From positions 1,426,001-1,490,000 of the forward strand of contig NZ_LT635475.1 of NCBI RefSeq assembly GCF_900120165.1: a DNA stretch of 64,000 nt, given 5' to 3'. The notes beneath the pieces were generated by a model. It saw nothing but the letters and a program-made list of their open reading frames with translations. It was not told the DNA's origin and did no database searches. Below, piece by piece: positions 60,820-64,000 of the stretch. The DNA is from Ezakiella massiliensis. GTDB taxonomy: Bacteria > Bacillota > Clostridia > Tissierellales > Peptoniphilaceae. The position numbers and the translations under genes were made by a program. How positions within the stretch are numbered: the stretch's first letter is position 1; the number at the start of each line of letters is the position of its first letter.

Positions 60820-61880
60820 TAGTTAAGGGCCTCTCTAAGAGCCTCGGCATTGGCCTTCATAATGCCTACATAGGTCTTGCCGACTTCAAAGTCCTCTTTG
60901 GATAAGTTGTGGCAAGAGTGGAAGAGCATGGCTTTGGCTCCAACTTCATCTGCAATTTGATTTGCAAGTTTTGGGTCAACCAATTCTTCGTAAAAAATAA
61001 CTGGAGCTTTTTCTTCTTTCATTTCATTTATGACTTCTGCGATCTCGCGTGGATTTGGCTCAGCATTTGCAGTGCAGTTGTCGTAAACGGATTCAACGTC
61101 AAAGTCGTATTGGTGGGCAAAGTAGGAAAGGGCAAAGCGGCTGCCAAAGAAGATTGTGTCTGACTTTGCGCTTGCTTTGATGTCTTTGAATTCCTTGTCA
61201 AGCTCATCTAAATCTCCGATTAGCTTGTCGTAATTTGCCTTGTAGTCGTCTTTGTTGGCAGGATCGATTTCGATAATTTTATTGTAAATATTTTCTGCCA
61301 TTTTTTTTGCGAGAACTGGGCTGGTCCAGATGTGTGGATCATAAAGATGGTGGTGGCCTTCGTGATCGTGATCATCGTGCTCGTCATGGTCATCGTGATT
61401 ATGGTCTTCGTCATGGTCGTGGTCTTCATCTTCATCGTGGTCATGGTCATGGTCGTGATCATCACCCTTCATCAGGTCGATTCCTTCTGCTGCCTTGACA
61501 ACCCTATCCATATCGAGATTTATTGCCTTGGCAGTTCTGTCAAACCACTCTTCCATATATTCTGATGTGTAGACAACCACGTCTGCCTTTTGCAAGGACA
61601 AAATATCGTCTGGGCTTGGCTCAAAGGCGTGTGAGTCTGCCCCTGGTGGGAGCAAGAGGGAAACATTTGCTTGAGGTGCTATAGCCTTGGCAAAGGAATA
61701 AGTTGGGAAAAGAGTTGTTACGATTGAAAGATCTGAAGATTGTTCTTCGCTTTTAACTTCTTCTTTCTTTTCTTCTTTTAAATTATTTTCGCTTTTTGTT
61801 TGCTCTTGTGGCTTTGCACAAGCTGTAAAGACCAATGCACTTACTATTATTAACACAAATATTTTTTTAAGCTTGTTCAT
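60819..61880 (-). CDS. znuA: Zinc-binding lipoprotein ZnuA/AdcA-like
   Basis: 353 residues. A lipoprotein signal with lipobox VFTAC (Cys at about residue 21) and a Glu/Lys-rich linker. The mature domain has TTLFPTYSFAKAIAPQ and GADSHAFEPSPDD (His ligand), then a long His/Asp-rich loop (DDHDHDHDHDEDEDHDHDED and on) ahead of GHHHLYDPHIWTSP, another metal ligand region. The His-rich loop is typical of zinc binders rather than manganese ones. The C-terminal Cys in YDNCTANAEPN and HSCHN are further ZnuA features. Confidence 0.93.
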   Translation of the reverse strand: MNKLKKIFVLIIVSALVFTACAKPQEQTKSENNLKEEKKEEVKSEEQSSDLSIVTTLFPTYSFAKAIAPQANVSLLLPPGADSHAFEPSPDDILSLQKADVVVYTSEYMEEWFDRTAKAINLDMDRVVKAAEGIDLMKGDDHDHDHDHDEDEDHDHDEDHNHDDHDEHDDHDHEGHHHLYDPHIWTSPVLAKKMAENIYNKIIEIDPANKDDYKANYDKLIGDLDELDKEFKDIKASAKSDTIFFGSRFALSYFAHQYDFDVESVYDNCTANAEPNPREIAEVINEMKEEKAPVIFYEELVDPKLANQIADEVGAKAMLFHSCHNLSKEDFEVGKTYVGIMKANAEALREALN

Positions 61881-62263
61881 TATTTAATACACTCCTTACA
61901 TAATCCATAAAGTATGATTGAATTGGTATCGACCAAAAAGTTGTGGTGGCTCATGAGATGGTCGGAAAAGTCATGGAGGTCATCGCAGTCCAGCTTAAAG
62001 CTCTTGCCGCATGAATTGCATTTTAAAATAGCAAAGCCAGTATCAGCTTTTGTCCTCCTGTATCTTAGCTTGCCGTCAACATAAAAGCTGTTGACCTTGC
62101 CAGCTTCTTTTAATTTTGCCAGCCGTCTATAAACTGTGGGCACGCTAACGGGCGTTCCCTTTGACTTTAAATATTCTACGATTTCATCGCAGGAAAAATC
62201 CTTATCGGTAGATAAAATTTCATCAATCAATTGTTTTTGTTCAGTTCTATAAGCATTTGCCAT
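61880..62263 (-). CDS. Fur-family metal regulator (Zur/PerR/Fur type)
   Basis: 127 residues, near the usual 130-150. The N-terminal winged helix has KQLIDEILSTDKDFSCDEIV and SVPTVYRRLAKLKEAGKV, then the metal domain with CNSCGKSFKLDCDDLHDFS (CxxC) and the C-terminal LYGLCKECIK (second CxxC). Position at the head of the znuACB operon and its one-base overlap with znuA point to Zur-like control of zinc uptake. Which metal it senses cannot be settled from sequence. It is probably autoregulated via the box at 62284-62300. Confidence 0.88.
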   Translation of the reverse strand: MANAYRTEQKQLIDEILSTDKDFSCDEIVEYLKSKGTPVSVPTVYRRLAKLKEAGKVNSFYVDGKLRYRRTKADTGFAILKCNSCGKSFKLDCDDLHDFSDHLMSHHNFLVDTNSIILYGLCKECIK

Positions 62264-62283
62264 TTTTAACCTCCAAATATAAA

Positions 62284-62337
62284 TTGATAATCAATATCAA
62301 CTTTCTTAATTATAGGCAAGAAAAAAACTTTTGTCAA
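62284..62337 (-). promoter_or_regulatory. Promoter and Fur-type box of the zinc-uptake operon
   Basis: On the minus strand a perfect TTGACA (62332-62337), a 17-base spacer, and perfect TATAAT (62309-62314). Directly downstream, TTGATATTGATTATCAA (62284-62300) has six-base perfect arms (TTGATA/TATCAA). Its 15-base core (TGATAATCAATATCA on the plus strand) matches the Fur-box plan TGATAAT-N-ATTATCA at all but one position. The box covers the start of transcription, so binding would block it. Confidence 0.8.
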
Positions 62338-62483
62338 TAGAAAAACAAAAAATAAAATAAAATTCATTGTGAAAGCTCAATAAATAATATCAAACAGCTT
62401 TTGCCCTTGTTTATATTTCATTTTATCAGGGTAAATATATGGAGAAGTCTATATTAATATTAAGATTAATCTTTAAAATTTTT

Positions 62484-62512
62484 TTGATTTTAAAAAATTT
62501 TAATACTAATAA
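62484..62512 (+). promoter_or_regulatory. Probable promoter of htrA
   Basis: TTGATT (62484-62489), a 17-base spacer, and TAATAA (62507-62512), 30 bases before the start codon with AAAGAGGTG as ribosome site. The remainder of 62338-62483 is AT-rich and holds no gene; AAAGCT at about 62372 and AGCTTT at about 62395 form a weak hairpin. Confidence 0.45.
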
Positions 62513-62541
62513 TCATCTTTATTTTAGAAAGAGGTGTTATT

Positions 62542-63798
62542 ATGGATGATAAACAAGATTTTGACGCCTGGAGGGAAGCTCGCAGGCGCGAACGCGATGA
62601 GCGTTATGAATATAGGTTAAACAATAGAAATCTCGGCAGGGATGACTACGGTGGATACAATTATACGACGGATGATGACGAGCCCTATGTATATGTAGAG
62701 GCTAAGCCTAAAAAGAAAAAGAAAGTTGGCAGGGTGATTTTATCTGGTCTGCTGTCGCTTCTTCTTGGTTTGGGAGGCGGCTATGCAGGTGCATCTTTGT
62801 TTTATGAGAATAATCCCATTCAAAAAACTGTGGAGACTCAAAATGTTTCGATAAATACCACCGATGAGATGGGCACGGTTGAAGCTGTTGCCAAAAAAGC
62901 TCTGCCGTCTGTTGTGGGCATCACGACAACTGGTAAGGTGAATACATTTTTTGGCGAGAGGGAAGTCCAAGGGGTTGGCAGTGGCGTAATTATAAATTCA
63001 AACGGCTATATACTTACCAACTCACACGTGGTTAGCGACGGCAACACATCTAGGATTCAAGTTATGCTCGAAGATGACAAGACTGTGGATGCAAAACTTT
63101 TGTGGAATGATCCTTATATGGATTTGGCCGTTATCAAAGTTAATGAAAGCAATTTGCCAGCAGCTGAGCTGGGCGATTCGGACAAGGTAAATATTGGTGA
63201 GCAAGCAATTGCAATTGGAAATCCATTGGGACTTGATTTCAATAGGTCGGTTACAGCTGGCTATGTTTCAGGGGTAGACAGGACCATTGAAACCCAAGAT
63301 GGCAAGATTATATCGGGTCTTATTCAAACTGACGCTGCCATCAACAACGGCAACTCAGGTGGGCCGCTCTTAAATAAAAAGGGCCAAGTAATTGGTATCA
63401 ACACTATCAAGATTGGTGGTACAGCCACAGAAGGACTTGGTTTTGCAATTCCAATCAACACTGCCAAGGAAATTGTAGACGCAATTATTTCTCGCGGAGA
63501 CAAGAGCCCATTGGTACTTGGGGTTAGAGTTGTAGACTATCAATATTTTAAGGCCAGAATGGGTATAGAAGATAATATCAAGAACGGTGCAATTATTCTT
63601 GAAATCGAAGAAGGAAGTCTAGCTGAAAAGTCGGGACTCACTAGAGGTGATATTATAATTGACATCGATGGAGAAGAGATAACCAATGCTTCTCAAATTA
63701 GGACAATCCTCTTTAAACACAAGGAGGGCGATGTGCTAAAGGTTAAGGTAAATCAAAACAACATGGAAAAGCTAATTGAAATTGAATTAGGTTATTAG
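62542..63798 (+). CDS. htrA: HtrA-type S1C serine protease with PDZ domain
   Basis: 418 residues. A charged cytoplasmic N-terminus (about 1-68) with KPKKKKKVGR is followed by one membrane span (LSGLLSLLLGLGGGYAGASLF, about 72-93). The protease domain has the catalytic triad His in LTNSHVVSD, Asp in YMDLAVIKV, and Ser in NNGNSGGPLLNKKG. A C-terminal PDZ domain follows (about 320-418; GVRVVDYQ, GSLAEKSGLTRGDIIIDIDG). It clears misfolded proteins outside the membrane. It is followed by a partial gene nine bases later. Confidence 0.95.
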   Translation: MDDKQDFDAWREARRRERDERYEYRLNNRNLGRDDYGGYNYTTDDDEPYVYVEAKPKKKKKVGRVILSGLLSLLLGLGGGYAGASLFYENNPIQKTVETQNVSINTTDEMGTVEAVAKKALPSVVGITTTGKVNTFFGEREVQGVGSGVIINSNGYILTNSHVVSDGNTSRIQVMLEDDKTVDAKLLWNDPYMDLAVIKVNESNLPAAELGDSDKVNIGEQAIAIGNPLGLDFNRSVTAGYVSGVDRTIETQDGKIISGLIQTDAAINNGNSGGPLLNKKGQVIGINTIKIGGTATEGLGFAIPINTAKEIVDAIISRGDKSPLVLGVRVVDYQYFKARMGIEDNIKNGAIILEIEEGSLAEKSGLTRGDIIIDIDGEEITNASQIRTILFKHKEGDVLKVKVNQNNMEKLIEIELGY

Positions 63799-63806
63799 GA
63801 GGTAGT

Positions 63807-64000
63807 ATGAATTTTTTAAATGATCTAGGCATTAATTTTTCAAAAGAGCCAAAGGAAGTTCAAGAAATCAGAAAGATGATTGCTGAAAGCGAAAGCAAGA
63901 GAGAAGCTTTGATTCAAGCTCTTGTAGAAGAAGAAAATAGGATTCTAGGCAAAAACGCGGAAGAATTTAAAAAGATTGGTGAATACGTATTTAACAATTA
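63807..64000 (+). CDS. Unknown protein downstream of htrA, truncated by window end
   Basis: ATG 63807 follows htrA with a strong GGAGG site, and the frame is open to the window edge. The first 64 residues (FLNDLGINFSKEPKEVQEIR, then KMIAESESKREALIQALVEE) are helical and highly charged. No family is recognised from this fragment. The reading frame and the ribosome site leave little doubt that it is a gene, co-transcribed with htrA. Confidence 0.7.
   Translation, partial: MNFLNDLGINFSKEPKEVQEIRKMIAESESKREALIQALVEEENRILGKNAEEFKKIGEYVFNN

Noticed and set aside
61220..61565. Repetitive reading frames (Met/Thr-rich and His/Arg-rich) opposite or out of frame with znuA
   Set aside because: They are frame-shifted or antisense readings of the His/Asp-rich loop of znuA; the repetitive codons keep all frames open.

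Overview
The window looks like chromosome of a low-to-moderate GC anaerobic Firmicute. The gene content and protein flavour point to the Tissierellia, near Peptoniphilus or Anaerococcus; this is a judgement from gene order and protein sequence, not from any search. Supporting signs are the long Firmicute housekeeping run (rpsU, yqeY, floA, phoH, ybeY, dgkA, cdd, era, recO, the gly locus, ppsR, dnaG, rpoD), a complete walRKHIJ-rlmH operon, RNase P RNA, an SLH-domain surface protein, and consensus sigma-A promoters, many with an extended TGn -10.

Layout. 1-5064: the end of an anaerobic cobalamin operon (cobM partial, cbiG, cobJ, cobK, cobT, cobU, cobS), genes overlapping or nearly touching. 5113-5742: a PsiE-like membrane protein with a CorC/HlyC-type tail. 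5743-6408: a non-coding, AT-rich block with a decayed tandem array of about 48 bp period. 6409-6582: two arginine tRNAs. 6643-12268: the WalRK cell-wall two-component operon with its membrane regulators, a beta-lactamase-fold hydrolase and rlmH, followed by two small unknown membrane-anchored proteins. 13389-15005: an ABC exporter between palindromic repeats, followed by about 1 kb of non-coding, tandemly duplicated DNA. 16029-19761: a heterodimeric ABC exporter (minus strand). 19950-23333: YtxH and DUF948-like envelope proteins and a tyrosine-rich SLH surface protein. 23613-39389: the housekeeping run. 39425-39748: rnpB. 39780-43100: repeats of a GTAG-hairpin (REP-like) family around a HAD phosphatase, a PAP2 phosphatase and homoserine dehydrogenase. 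43106-45506: an MFS transporter, then an ECF S-component plus P-loop kinase operon. 45560-48986: a second heterodimeric ABC exporter. 49130-62263 is mostly minus strand: small secreted proteins, an S9 peptidase, exonuclease III, an MBOAT acyltransferase, TtcA, an M23 peptidase and a zinc-uptake operon with its Fur-family regulator. hpf, a HAD phosphatase and an aldo/keto reductase lie among them on the plus strand. 62542-64000: HtrA protease and the start of an unknown gene.

The most striking finding is at 30731-33309. In the place where Firmicutes carry glyQ-glyS (between recO and ppsR) lie two intact reading frames that align along their length with the alpha and beta subunits of glycyl-tRNA synthetase. 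The alpha-like protein has lost the class II motif 2 and motif 3 residues needed for aminoacylation, and the beta-like protein is about 100 residues short. They look like a pseudo-synthetase pair kept for some other role. Secondary leads are the GTAG-hairpin family (five units at four loci, one in a BIME-like inverted pair), a surface protein with about 65 tyrosines in about 230 residues, a perfect 16 bp palindrome just downstream of the -10 of the ECF/kinase operon, and a near-perfect Fur-type box at the start site of the zinc operon.
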